Assembly (NCBI GenBank): GCA_035948315.1
Contig: DASZJG010000057.1
Span: forward strand, 117,175-181,174
From: CAJCJE01 sp035948315
Lineage (GTDB): Bacteria; Actinomycetota; Actinomycetes; Mycobacteriales; Pseudonocardiaceae
DNA length: 64,000 nt
Direction: 5' to 3'
The notes below the pieces were generated by a model that was not told the DNA's origin, made no database searches, and was given only the letters and a program-made list of their open reading frames with translations. Position numbers and translations under genes: made by a program. Each line of letters starts with the position of its first letter. Within the stretch, counting starts at the first letter, position 1. Positions 52,272 through 60,733 of this stretch are shown in pieces.

Positions 52272-53138
52272 TCAGCCCGCGCGGCGCAGCGCGGCGGGAG
52301 TGGTGCCGAGGCGGGCGCGCAGCACCCGGGTGAGGTGTTCCTGGTGCGAGAATCCGCAGCTGGCCGCGATGTCCGCGATCGGCCGCGCACTGGCGCGCAG
52401 CAGCCGGACCGCGGCGTCCACGCGCAGGCTGAGCAGGTACTGATGCGGCGCTGTGCCGGTACTGATCTTGAACAGCCGGGCGAACTGGCTCACGCTCAAC
52501 CCGGCCGCGGCGGCGAGTTCGGCCAGGCTCAACGGTTCGGCCAGCCGGGCCCGCATCAGTTCGCGCACCGCGTCGAGTTCGCGGGCGCCGAGCCCGGACC
52601 GGGGTGGTTCGGGCACGTGGACGCCGTGCCGGTGCGCGAGGTGCGCGGCGAGCAGGCCGCCGACGTGGTCGACGTAGGTGCGGGCGCCGGGCTGCCGGTC
52701 GCGCAGCACCCCGTCCAGGGCGAGGGTGAGCTGTTCGAGCAGCGGGTCGGCGACGCCGAACTCCTCGGCCAGCCGCACCGGGCGATCCGTGCCGGCCGCT
52801 TCCTGGAGGGTGTCGTCGTCCAGGTAGACGTGCACGGTGTCCAGCACGCCGCCGAGTTCGACGGTCAGGTCACTACCGGCCGGGTGCAGGAACAGGCCGC
52901 CGGCCGGGATCCGGCAGGACGAGGTGAGCCCGCCGTGTCCTCTGCGGACGGTCACCGGACCGTTGAGGTGCAGGATCAGCAGATGTGTCCGGGCCGGATC
53001 GAAACTCGCCCGGTAGGGCGCCTCGCGCTGGGTCGACACGTACAGACCGGACCAGCCGAGCCCGGCGGAGGTCCGCGCCGGCCGAATCCACGGCTGGCGC
53101 AGGATGCCGTTGGTGTCGCGCAGTCCGAGTTCCGGCAA
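52272..53138 (-). CDS. AraC-family regulator of the hydroxyquinol cluster
   Basis: A 288-residue protein with an AraC-binding-like N-terminal cupin region and two C-terminal HTHs (LSLAELAAAAGLSVSQFARLFKISTGTAPHQYLL and RPIADIAASCGFSHQEHLTRVLRARLG). It lies 118 bp upstream of the fusion gene on the same strand and is probably its activator. The ATG at 53138 diverges from the MarR gene. Confidence 0.88.
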   Translation of the reverse strand: MPELGLRDTNGILRQPWIRPARTSAGLGWSGLYVSTQREAPYRASFDPARTHLLILHLNGPVTVRRGHGGLTSSCRIPAGGLFLHPAGSDLTVELGGVLDTVHVYLDDDTLQEAAGTDRPVRLAEEFGVADPLLEQLTLALDGVLRDRQPGARTYVDHVGGLLAAHLAHRHGVHVPEPPRSGLGARELDAVRELMRARLAEPLSLAELAAAAGLSVSQFARLFKISTGTAPHQYLLSLRVDAAVRLLRASARPIADIAASCGFSHQEHLTRVLRARLGTTPAALRRAG

Positions 53139-53223
53139 CCGTGCTCTCCTGATCTCGCTGTAGAGCGCTGGAGTTCATGGTAATCGCGGCGGAGGTTACG
53201 GTGATGCCGAATAGGAGGACCAT

Positions 53224-53652
53224 GTGGAAGAAGTGCAGGATGCCCTGCTGATCAAGCTGTTCAGCAGCATCGCGAAGCGGATGCGCGTGGTCGGCACCGG
53301 GCTGCTCGACCCCTACGGCGTGCGCCTGGGCCAGAACCTGATGCTGGAACAGCTGTGGCAGACCGACGGCCTCACGCCCGGCCAGGCAGCGGCCCGGCTC
53401 GGCATCACCGGCCCGACCGCGGTGCGGATGGCCCAGCGCATGGAGGAGAGCGGACTGGTCGTGCGGCGCCGGGACGACCGGGACGGCAGGCTGATCCGCA
53501 TCTACCTCACCGAGCGCGGCCGCGAACTCCGCGAACCGATCGAACGCGACTTCCGCGACCGCGACGCGCGCCTGCTGGCCGGTTTCTCACCGCGGGAACG
53601 CGCGCAGCTCGCCTGCTACTTCGAACGCATGCTGGCCAACCTCGACTCCTGA
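53224..53652 (+). CDS. MarR-family regulator
   Basis: A 142-residue MarR protein. The winged HTH spans LTPGQAAARLGITGPTAVRMAQRMEESGLVVRRRDDRDGRLIRIYLTERG. The GTG at 53224 has AGGAGG upstream; an overlapping ATG is out of frame. It is divergent from the AraC gene and may react to the same phenolics, though it may also be unrelated. Confidence 0.9.
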   Translation: MEEVQDALLIKLFSSIAKRMRVVGTGLLDPYGVRLGQNLMLEQLWQTDGLTPGQAAARLGITGPTAVRMAQRMEESGLVVRRRDDRDGRLIRIYLTERGRELREPIERDFRDRDARLLAGFSPRERAQLACYFERMLANLDS

Positions 53653-53654
53653 CG

Positions 53655-54203
53655 TCAGACGTCGACCGGGCCGCCGCTGCGCCGGTAGACACCGTCGCTG
53701 CGCCGCAGCAGTTCCTCGTCCACCAGATACCTGCGCAGGGTCACGTGATCGACCGAACCGCCCTCCGCCAGGCCGGCAAGGATCTCGTTCACCCGGGTTT
53801 CCGGATAGTCCACGCCCGGTTCGAACGACTGGGCAAGGTGCTCCAGCACATGCAGCCTGCGCCCGCGCTGCGCCGGCAGGCCGACCAGCCGGCCGTCCCG
53901 GACGAACGTGCCGACCGCCGAGGCCACCTTCGGATCGGTGTAGCCGTGATCCTCCACCGGACGCGGCGCTGCGCTCTGGCGGGCGAGTTCGGCGAACACC
54001 TCGGTCCGCGCGACCAACCGCTCCCCCACGATCTCCGCGACGCCCGCCTCGGCCAGCCGATGCACGGCAGCGGCGGCCTCGCGCACGGTGATACCGGCCA
54101 GTTCCGCCGCGTAGGCGGTGCTGTCGGCGCCGAGCACGGCAGCCGCGAACACCTTCATCCGGACGGGTTCGGCCAACACACGGACCAGGGCTGCGGCGTC
54201 CAT
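53655..54203 (-). CDS. DUF2087-domain HTH protein
   Basis: A 182-residue protein. The N-terminal ArsR-like HTH runs from MDAAALVRVLAEPVRMKVFAAAVLG to VGERLVA, and the C-terminal DUF2087 domain contains GRLVGLPAQRGRRLHVLEHLAQSFEPGVDYPETRVNEIL and VTLRRYLVDEELLRRSDGVYRR. A predicted regulator of unknown target. The ATG at 54203 fits; the frame is open upstream into the ROK gene. It ends 2 bp from the MarR stop on the other strand. Confidence 0.82.
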   Translation of the reverse strand: MDAAALVRVLAEPVRMKVFAAAVLGADSTAYAAELAGITVREAAAAVHRLAEAGVAEIVGERLVARTEVFAELARQSAAPRPVEDHGYTDPKVASAVGTFVRDGRLVGLPAQRGRRLHVLEHLAQSFEPGVDYPETRVNEILAGLAEGGSVDHVTLRRYLVDEELLRRSDGVYRRSGGPVDV

Positions 54204-54226
54204 TCGGCGACCGTACCGCCAACGGA

Positions 54227-55414
54227 TCACCGCGCAGAAGCCACTTTCGGCTCGGCCAGATCGGCCCGGCCCTGCTGCAACGCCAACACCAGCGCGCCCT
54301 GCAACGCCGCGCCCTCGCCGAGCGCGCCGGTGCGGACCGGAGGCGGCAGCGGCGCGAGTTCGGCCACGGTCGCGCGGATCGGTTCGAGCATGCCCGGATG
54401 CGCGCCGATCGGGCCGCCGAGGATCACCAGCTCGGGATCGACCACCGCGCACACCGCGGCGACGGCCTCACCGATGGTGCGCGCCTCGTCCTCGACGATC
54501 GCCCGCGCCCGCTCGTCGCCACGCTCCGCCAGATCCAGCACCTGCCTGGCCACCGTCACGGTGTCCTGCGGGACGGCCGCGTTCAGATCAGCCGGGCCGA
54601 ACCCGCCCGCGGCGACCGCGCGGGCGAAGGTGTGCCGGCCAGGCCCCGCCTTGGTCGACGAGACGCTCAGATAGCCGATCTCGCCTGCCACTCCGCGTGC
54701 GCCGCGGATCAGCTTGTCGTCGATCACCAGGCCGAGGCCCATCCCGGCGCCGAGATAGACGTAGGCGAAGCTGGTCACCTCGCGCGCCGCGCCGTGCCAG
54801 CGTTCCGCGATCGCGGCCAGGTTCACGTCGTTGTCCACCAGCAGCGGCACGTCGCCCAGCAGGTCGCCGAGCACGTCACCCGGCTGGATCTGGCCCTCCG
54901 GGTAGGGCGTGTCGACCAGGTCGATCACCCGCTTGGTGACCGGATCGACCGGTTTGGCGACCGAGACGCCGACCGCGAGCAGGCGTTGGTGATCGGCGCG
55001 ACCCGCGTCGATCGCCTCGGCCACCGCGGCCCGCAGCTGCGCCGCGACCCGCTCCGGTTCGCGCACCTCGACCGGCGGCTGCGCGGTTTCCCGGAACGAG
55101 GTGCCGAGCAGGTCAGCCGCGCACACCCGCACTCCCGCCTGGTTGAGTTCGACGGCCAGCACGAACCCGGCATCCGCCGCGACCCGGTAGTAGGTGCCGA
55201 CCCGGCCCGGCCTGCCACGCTGCGCGCCCGCCTCGGTGAGCAAACCGACCTGTTCCAGCCTGCGCACCGCCTCGGACACGGTCGTCTTGGAGATGCCGGT
55301 GCGCTGCGCGACCTCGGCCCTGGTGATGGGCGCGTGCGCGAACACGGTGTCCAGCACGATCTGGTCGGTCAGCTCGCGCAGCAGTCCCATGCTCGGCAGT
55401 GCGGGCGAACTCAT
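54227..55414 (-). CDS. ROK-family regulator lacking the zinc motif
   Basis: A 395-residue ROK protein with a winged HTH (ITRAEVAQRTGISKTTVSEAVRRLEQVGLL) and a ROK core. Where the other two ROK proteins in the window have GHxxx with CxCGxxGCxE, this one has GEIGYLSVSSTKAGPGRHTF, with no cysteines, so it cannot bind the structural zinc in the usual way. It is divergent from the DUF1479 gene. The ATG at 55414 has GGAGA upstream, and that RBS lies in a 14-bp tandem repeat. Its ligand is unknown. Confidence 0.88.
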   Translation of the reverse strand: MSSPALPSMGLLRELTDQIVLDTVFAHAPITRAEVAQRTGISKTTVSEAVRRLEQVGLLTEAGAQRGRPGRVGTYYRVAADAGFVLAVELNQAGVRVCAADLLGTSFRETAQPPVEVREPERVAAQLRAAVAEAIDAGRADHQRLLAVGVSVAKPVDPVTKRVIDLVDTPYPEGQIQPGDVLGDLLGDVPLLVDNDVNLAAIAERWHGAAREVTSFAYVYLGAGMGLGLVIDDKLIRGARGVAGEIGYLSVSSTKAGPGRHTFARAVAAGGFGPADLNAAVPQDTVTVARQVLDLAERGDERARAIVEDEARTIGEAVAAVCAVVDPELVILGGPIGAHPGMLEPIRATVAELAPLPPPVRTGALGEGAALQGALVLALQQGRADLAEPKVASAR

Positions 55415-55415
55415 C

Positions 55416-55443
55416 CCGTCTCCAAAAAACCGTCTCCAAAAAA
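55416..55443. repeat. 14-bp tandem repeat at the ROK gene start
   Basis: Two exact copies of CCGTCTCCAAAAAA (55416-55429 and 55430-55443), each with an A6 run. On the minus strand each copy offers a GGAGA ribosome binding sequence; the nearer one is used. Confidence 0.8.
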
Positions 55444-55531
55444 CACTGTCCCTGCCGACCCGTCCCGGGTTACCTTAGCGAGCATAGTTGGTCCGGGCTC
55501 CTTCCTAACCCATTGGTTGAAAGGCGGCACC

Positions 55532-56812
55532 ATGACAGTTCCGCAGGTGAGCATCACGGCACCCAGCGACGTCGGCGCGGCGATCCGGGAGACGAAACGC
55601 CAACTCCGCGCCCGGATAGGCGACGTCGCCGCCGTGTTCGCGGACATCGAGAAAACGATGCGCGCCGAGGCCGAACAGATCCGCGCCGCACGCGAAGCAG
55701 GCGAGGACGTCATCCCGGTCCTCGCCTACGCCGACATCGCCACCGGCACCGTGCCCGAGGAAACCCGCGCGGCCATCCGCCGACGCGGCTGCGCGATCGT
55801 CCGCCAGACCTTCCCTCGACAGACCGCCGAGAACTGGAACACCGAACTCGGCGACTACCTCGCCGACAACCACTTCACCGAGAACTACCGCGGCCCGGTC
55901 GACTCCTTCTTCGGCACCCTGTCCTCAAGCAGGCCGCAGATCTACCCGGTCTACTGGTCCAAACCGCAGATCCAGGCCCGCCAGCACGAACACATGGCGA
56001 ACACCCGCACCTTCCTGAACTCGTTGTGGCGCAACGAGAGCGAGGGCCGAACCTGGTTCGATCCCAGCCGCGACACCGCCTACGCCGACCGCATCCGCCG
56101 CCGCGAACCCGGCGACTCCTCCTTCGGCCTGTCCCCGCACATCGACTCCGGCTCCGTCGAACGCTGGCTCGTGCCCGCCTACCAGGACGTCTTCCGGCAC
56201 GTGCTGGACGGCGACTGGCGCGCCTACGACCCGTGGGACGCCGCGCACCGCACCGAGGTCGAGGAATACGAATCGACCCAGATGTGCAGCGTGTTCCGCA
56301 CCTTCCAGGGCTGGACCGCGCTGAGCGAGATGCGCCCGAACGACGGCGTGCTGCACCTCGTGCCCATCGCGAACGCGGCGGTGTACCTACTAGTACGTCC
56401 GCTCCTCGACGACGTGCCCGACGACGAACTGTGCGGCGCGGAGATCGGTCGGGCGCTGCCCATCACCGAACAGTGGCATTCGACGCTGCTGCCCGCGCTC
56501 ACCCCGATCCCGACGATGCTGCCGGGCGACAGCGTCTGGTGGCACTGCGACCTCATCCACTCCGTCGGCGACGTCGCCGGCATGCAGCGCTGGGGAAACG
56601 TGATGTACATCGCATCGGCGCCGCACTGCGCCAAGAACGCCGCCTACGCGGCACGTCAGCAGGCGGCGTTTCTGCGCGGCGGCAGCCCGCCCGACTTCGC
56701 GCCCGAGGATTACGAAACGACCTTCGAAGGCCGCGCGACTGTGGCCGACCTCACCGAAATAGGCCGTGACCAGCTGGGTTTGTCGCCAGAAGGGATGACA
56801 CCCAACCGGTAA
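55532..56812 (+). CDS. DUF1479 (YbiU-like) oxygenase-fold protein
   Basis: A 426-residue protein of the DUF1479 family, related to Fe(II)/2-oxoglutarate dioxygenases. Likely metal residues are in GLSPHIDSGSVERW (HxD) and in LPGDSVWWHCDLIHSVGDVAG (distal His). MVRQTFPRQTAENWNTELGDYL-type and VYWSKPQIQARQHEHM regions are family-specific. The substrate is unknown. The ATG at 55532 has AAAGGCGG upstream; a small AACC-CATT-GGTT inverted repeat (55507-55518) precedes it. Divergent from the atypical ROK gene, its probable regulator. Confidence 0.85.
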   Translation: MTVPQVSITAPSDVGAAIRETKRQLRARIGDVAAVFADIEKTMRAEAEQIRAAREAGEDVIPVLAYADIATGTVPEETRAAIRRRGCAIVRQTFPRQTAENWNTELGDYLADNHFTENYRGPVDSFFGTLSSSRPQIYPVYWSKPQIQARQHEHMANTRTFLNSLWRNESEGRTWFDPSRDTAYADRIRRREPGDSSFGLSPHIDSGSVERWLVPAYQDVFRHVLDGDWRAYDPWDAAHRTEVEEYESTQMCSVFRTFQGWTALSEMRPNDGVLHLVPIANAAVYLLVRPLLDDVPDDELCGAEIGRALPITEQWHSTLLPALTPIPTMLPGDSVWWHCDLIHSVGDVAGMQRWGNVMYIASAPHCAKNAAYAARQQAAFLRGGSPPDFAPEDYETTFEGRATVADLTEIGRDQLGLSPEGMTPNR

Positions 56813-56911
56813 CGCTTAGCACGATCGGGCGAGTTGAGCCCTTATAGCGTCAGAACCGCCTAACACCCCGCGTCTCATCGTCGACACCGCGAACGACAGG
56901 AGGGGTGAGCA

Positions 56912-57313
56912 ATGACCACCAACACCATCCACCACGAGCAGGTCGCTGCCCTGCAGGGCGCCACCGAGCCGGTCCAGACCCGCTGGGCCTACCGCGATGA
57001 CGAGCCGTTCGCGGTCACCGTCGCCTTCTGCACCGAGCGCGGCCAGTGGATCGAATGGGTCTTCGCCCGCGACCTGCTGATCGCCGGCATCGACGCACCC
57101 GCAGGCTACGGCGACGTCCGCTTCCGGCCCGACGACGAGGACGACGAACTGCTGCTCCTGGAAATCTCCTCGCCCAGCGGCAACGCCGTATTCGAACTCG
57201 GCCGCGACGCCACCGAGGAATTCCTGCACACCACGCTCGAACTCGTGCCCGCCGGCACCGAGAGCGCCTACTTCGACGTCGACCGACTGATCGAGGAGAT
57301 CAGCGGCGTCTGA
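56912..57313 (+). CDS. SsgA-like sporulation and cell-division regulator
   Basis: A 133-residue SsgA-like protein (SALP). WAYRDDEPFAVTVAFCTERGQWIEWVFARDLLIAGIDAPAGYGDVRFRPD is the conserved core. SALPs control septum placement and spore wall events in morphologically complex actinomycetes; SsgB recruits FtsZ. Which SALP this is cannot be settled by eye. AGGAGGGG lies before the ATG. It ends at a strong terminator. Confidence 0.93.
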   Translation: MTTNTIHHEQVAALQGATEPVQTRWAYRDDEPFAVTVAFCTERGQWIEWVFARDLLIAGIDAPAGYGDVRFRPDDEDDELLLLEISSPSGNAVFELGRDATEEFLHTTLELVPAGTESAYFDVDRLIEEISGV

Positions 57314-57338
57314 CAAAGCTTCCGCCTCCCGCGAAAGT

Positions 57339-57379
57339 AGCTGCTGTCCGGGTCATCACGACCCGGGCAGCAGCTTTTT
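57339..57379 (+). terminator. Intrinsic terminator of the SsgA-like gene, overlapping the matB 3' end
   Basis: A 16-bp stem (57339-57354 with 57360-57375, one G-T wobble), 5-base loop and a T-run of five. The stem contains the last codons and stop of the converging matB gene. Confidence 0.92.
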
Positions 57380-58759
57380 CTGCACCTTGCCCATGGCGTT
57401 GCGCGGCAACGCGTCCACCAGATGCACCTGCCTCGGCCGCTTGTGAATCGACAGCTCGACGGCCACGAACTCGGCCAACTCCGCGCCACTCACCCCGTCC
57501 GCCACCACGAACGCGGTCACCTGCTGACCGAGATCCGGATGCGGCGTGCCGATCACCGCCGCCTCCCGCACCGCCGGATGCCCCAGCAGCACGTCCTCCA
57601 CCTCGCCCGCGCCGATCCGGTAACCGCCGCTCTTGATCAGATCCGTCGACGCCCGGCCGACGATCCGATGCCAGCCGTCCGCCCCGATCCTGGCCACGTC
57701 CCCGGTCCGGAACCAGCCATCGTCCGTGCGCGTCGCCTCAGTCGCGTCCGGCTTGCCCAGGTAGTCCACGAACAACGTCGGACCGGACACCTGAAGCTCG
57801 CCCACAACATCCGGCTCGGTCAGCACCGCGCCGTCCTCCCCCACCAACCGGGTCCGGACCCCACGCACCGGCAACCCGACCTGACCCGCCCTGCGCTCGC
57901 CGTCCGCCCTACTGCTCACCGTGATCAGCGTCTCGGTCATGCCGTAGCGCTCCACCGGCGGCTGCCCGGTCAACTCGGCCAACCGCTCGAACACCGGCAC
58001 CGGCAACCCCGCGCTGCCCGACACCAGCAGCCGCGCCCCGGCCAACGCGCGCGCCGCCGACTCGTCGGCGACCACCCGCGACCACACCGTGGGAACACCG
58101 AAATACAGCGTCCCGCCCGCCGCCGCATACCCCTCCGGCGTCGGCCGCCGGGTATGCACCAACCGCGATCCGGCCCGCAACGGACCCAGCACGCCCAACA
58201 CCAGGCCGTGCACGTGGAACAGCGGCAAACCGTGCGCCAGCACGTCATCCGGCGTCCACGACCAGGCGTCCGCCACCGCGTCCAGGCCCGCCGCGATGGC
58301 CGCGCGACTGAGCCGAACGCCCTTCGGCGCACCCGTCGTGCCACTCGTGTAGAGGATCAGCGCGACGTCGCCGTCCGCGGGCTCCGGATATGAGGTCGAC
58401 GAACGCGCGGTGATGTCGATCGGCACCACGGTGACGCCGTCGTCGGCCGGAAAGCCACCGTCCGCGTCCAGCACCAGTCGCGCACCCGAATCGGTGAGCA
58501 GATGACGGCGTTCGGCCGGCCCGGAATCCGGCGGCATCGGCACCACAGGCACGCCCGCCAACAACGCGCCGACCACCCCGACCACCGTGCCGATACTCGC
58601 GGTCGCGGAAAGCGCCACCACTGGCGCGCCGGCGATCCGGTCCGCGACCGCGGTCGCCGCGCCGAGCAGTCCGGACGCGGACAACGACACGCCGTCGACC
58701 CACACCAGATCGGCCGGGTCACCGAACACGCCACGCAACGCGGGCAACAGATCGCTCAT
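57356..58759 (-). CDS. matB: Malonyl-CoA/methylmalonyl-CoA synthetase (MatB type)
   Basis: A 467-residue adenylate-forming ligase matching actinomycete MatB in length and motifs. The P-loop is LILYTSGTTGAPKGVRL. HGLPLFHVHGLVLGVLGPLRAGS, VERYGMTETLITVSSRADGERRAGQVG and DLIKSGGYRIGAGEVEDVLLGHP are near-identical to what I recall of the S. coelicolor enzyme. It makes malonyl-CoA or methylmalonyl-CoA from the free acid, supplying fatty-acid and polyketide synthesis. The ATG at 58759 gives MSDLLPALRG. A GCGTTG/CAACGC inverted repeat lies about 50 bp upstream. Confidence 0.88.
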   Translation of the reverse strand: MSDLLPALRGVFGDPADLVWVDGVSLSASGLLGAATAVADRIAGAPVVALSATASIGTVVGVVGALLAGVPVVPMPPDSGPAERRHLLTDSGARLVLDADGGFPADDGVTVVPIDITARSSTSYPEPADGDVALILYTSGTTGAPKGVRLSRAAIAAGLDAVADAWSWTPDDVLAHGLPLFHVHGLVLGVLGPLRAGSRLVHTRRPTPEGYAAAGGTLYFGVPTVWSRVVADESAARALAGARLLVSGSAGLPVPVFERLAELTGQPPVERYGMTETLITVSSRADGERRAGQVGLPVRGVRTRLVGEDGAVLTEPDVVGELQVSGPTLFVDYLGKPDATEATRTDDGWFRTGDVARIGADGWHRIVGRASTDLIKSGGYRIGAGEVEDVLLGHPAVREAAVIGTPHPDLGQQVTAFVVADGVSGAELAEFVAVELSIHKRPRQVHLVDALPRNAMGKVQKKLLPGS

Positions 58760-58948
58760 GGCGTCAAACCTAGTCCGGCGGTGGCGATTTTCGCGATCGG
58801 CCACGGAAGGCGTTGAATCGCAACGCTTTGCCAGGCGGTGCACGGCGCGGTCGAGACTGCTGTCGAGATTGCACTGTCCCTACCGGCCCAATCGTCCGAT
58901 CCGGGTGGTCGTAAACTGTGGCCGTTCACATCAAGAGGGGATTCGCTC

Positions 58949-59098
58949 GTGCCACAGGAACAAGACGAAGACGTCGACGCGCAGCCCTCCGGGCGCCATG
59001 CGCGCAAGGAAGGCAGTGGTCCGGACCCGTTGATCGACCTCAACCGGGATCCGACGCCGGGTGTCGCGGATCACGCCAAGCCCGAGAACGACGACTGA
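58949..59098 (+). CDS. Small conserved-looking acidic protein
   Basis: A 49-residue protein, V-PQEQDEDVDAQPSGRHARKEG followed by GPDPLIDLNRDPTPGVADHAKPENDD. It has no hydrophobic segment and is probably disordered. The GTG at 58949 has AGAGGGG eight bases upstream, and a terminator follows directly, so it is likely a true small gene. Function unknown. Confidence 0.65.
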   Translation: MPQEQDEDVDAQPSGRHARKEGSGPDPLIDLNRDPTPGVADHAKPENDD

Positions 59099-59120
59099 AA
59101 CCACGTTCGAAATAACGGGG

Positions 59121-59163
59121 GGCCTGGTGCTCGCAGGGTGGGCTGCGGCACCAGGGCCTTTTT
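59121..59163 (+). terminator. Intrinsic terminator after the small gene
   Basis: GGCCTGGTGC pairs with GCACCAGGGCC (one bulge) across a 17-base loop, followed by five Ts. Confidence 0.8.
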
Positions 59164-59278
59164 CGTTTAGTGACATAAAAAGCGATCAATTTCACTCAGC
59201 ACTGAAACTACTGTGATACATATTCACCAGCTGGCAGCCCGAGGTGTCGCAGCGGTGATCAACGGGTAAACATATGAG

Positions 59279-60304
59279 GTGACGACCAGCGGAAATGGGC
59301 GCCTCGCGGGCCGAATGCGGGCCTGGCGCGAGCGGTACGGGTGGTTCGATCATCTGGCCAGGATGATCGACAGGTACGTGAACAACCACGGCTACCACTT
59401 CGCCGCGTCCATCACGTATTTCAGCGTGCTGTCGCTGATTCCGCTGCTGATGGTCCTGCTCGCCGCCGCCGGTTTCGTTCTCGGCAGCAACCCGCTGCTG
59501 CTCGGCCAGCTGCACAACGGCTTGCACGGCATCGCCCCCGGGGCGCTGTGGCAGCTGTCGGACACGTTGGTGGACAACGTGATCGACCACCGGGTTCGGC
59601 TGGGCATCCTCGGTCTGGTCGTCGGTCTCTACTCGGGCTGGAACTGGATGAACGCGCTGCGTGACGCGCTCACCGGCATGTGGGACCAGCGCAAACCGGA
59701 TCTGCCGCTGCTGCGCACGATCGTCCGCGACCTGCTCGCGTTGGGCAGTCTCGGCATCGCGATCGTGATCTCGTTCGCCCTGACCGAGTCCGGCTCGGCG
59801 CTCGGCGGTTGGCTGCTGCGTCTGCTCGGCTGGTCGCGGTTCGGTTGGGCGAACGTCGGACTGCAGGTAACGTCGGTGGTGCTGGCGCTGGTCGCGGACT
59901 GGCTGGTGTTCTGCTGGGTGCTGGCCAAGCTGCCGCGCGAGCCGGTGCCGATGCGCTTCGCGGTGCGTGGCGCGGCCGGTGCGGCGGTCGCGTTCGAGAT
60001 TCTCAAGCGGGTCGCGAACCTGTACCTGGAGGCGCTGGGCCGCTCGCCGACCGGGGTCACCTTCGGCTCGCTCGTCGGTCTGCTGGTTTTCGTCTACCTG
60101 GTGTCGCGGGTGCTGATCCTCGCCGCCGCGTGGACCGCCACCGCGCAGCCCCGGCCGCGCCCGGCCGCCGAACCGGTCGTCGTGGTGCCGGAGCCGAGGC
60201 CGTTGCCCAGCGCGCGGATGGCGCTGGGTCTGGTCGGGCTCGGCGCGATCGCGGTTCTGTTGCTACAGCGGCTATCCGGCGCTGGCCGCCGCGCTCGCCA
60301 GTGA
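59279..60304 (+). CDS. YihY/BrkB-family inner membrane protein
   Basis: A 341-residue protein with about six to seven membrane helices. The family signature NNHGYHFAASITYFSVLSLIPLLMVLLAAAGF lies near residue 35, then VGLYSGWNWMNALRDALTGMWDQ and VTFGSLVGLLVFVYLVSRVLILAAAW. Once annotated as RNase BN by mistake, the family is now seen as a membrane protein of unclear function. The GTG at 59279 follows a GAG-rich stretch. Its last 33 bp overlap the convergent SnoaL-like gene. Confidence 0.9.
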   Translation: MTTSGNGRLAGRMRAWRERYGWFDHLARMIDRYVNNHGYHFAASITYFSVLSLIPLLMVLLAAAGFVLGSNPLLLGQLHNGLHGIAPGALWQLSDTLVDNVIDHRVRLGILGLVVGLYSGWNWMNALRDALTGMWDQRKPDLPLLRTIVRDLLALGSLGIAIVISFALTESGSALGGWLLRLLGWSRFGWANVGLQVTSVVLALVADWLVFCWVLAKLPREPVPMRFAVRGAAGAAVAFEILKRVANLYLEALGRSPTGVTFGSLVGLLVFVYLVSRVLILAAAWTATAQPRPRPAAEPVVVVPEPRPLPSARMALGLVGLGAIAVLLLQRLSGAGRRARQ

Positions 60305-60667
60305 CCCGATCGCCGCGTGGTTGTGGTAGTCGCGGGTTTCGACGATCAGCCCGTCGCGCACCCGCATGATCTGCACGTTGGCCAGCTTTCCCGCGCCGTT
60401 GACCGTGTAATCCCATTCCGCCACAACAACTTCCGGATCGTCGGTCCGCCGGACGACGACATTGCTCGCGACCAGTGTGATGCCACCAACGCCGGGCGTC
60501 GTGAAGTGCGCGCGCAGCGCCTCCCGGCCGACCAGCCGCATCGGTTCGGGCAGCGCGAAGGGCTGCTCGACGACGGCGTCCTCGGCGTAGAGGTCGGCGA
60601 GTTCGGCGAAGCGGCCCTCGGTGATGCCGGACAGCAGCTGGTGGAAGACCTCGATGGGTGTGGCCAT
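60272..60667 (-). CDS. SnoaL-like (NTF2-fold) protein
   Basis: A 131-residue protein of the SnoaL-like/NTF2 superfamily: EVFHQLLSGITEGRFAELADLYAEDAVVEQPF and a final MRVRDGLIVETRDYHNHAAIG. Such folds serve as small isomerases, hydrolases or ligand binders. It diverges from the nucleosidase-like gene; the promoter gap holds strong palindromes. Confidence 0.85.
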   Translation of the reverse strand: MATPIEVFHQLLSGITEGRFAELADLYAEDAVVEQPFALPEPMRLVGREALRAHFTTPGVGGITLVASNVVVRRTDDPEVVVAEWDYTVNGAGKLANVQIMRVRDGLIVETRDYHNHAAIGSLASAAASAG

Positions 60668-60684
60668 GGCTGAATCCCCTGAAA

Positions 60685-60708
60685 GAATCGGAGTCGTGGT
60701 TCCGATTC
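60685..60708. promoter_or_regulatory. Inverted repeat 1 in the SnoaL/nucleosidase promoter
   Basis: GAATCGGA (60685-60692) and TCCGATTC (60701-60708) are perfect arms with an 8-base spacer. It lies 18 bp upstream of the SnoaL-like start. Confidence 0.65.
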
Positions 60709-60717
60709 CCTACGATA

Positions 60718-60733
60718 CGGAACCATGGTTCCG
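60718..60733. promoter_or_regulatory. 16-bp palindrome 2 in the SnoaL/nucleosidase promoter
   Basis: CGGAACCATGGTTCCG, a perfect palindrome, 21 bp upstream of the nucleosidase start. TGGTTCCG is shared with inverted repeat 1, so one regulator may bind both. Confidence 0.75.

Noticed and set aside
53800..53830. GGTTCGAACGA resembling a tRNA T-loop
   Set aside because: No acceptor or anticodon stems fit around it, and it is inside the DUF2087 gene.
59279..60304. Ribonuclease BN
   Set aside because: The YihY family carries this old name by mistake. No nuclease residues are seen and the protein is a multi-pass membrane protein.
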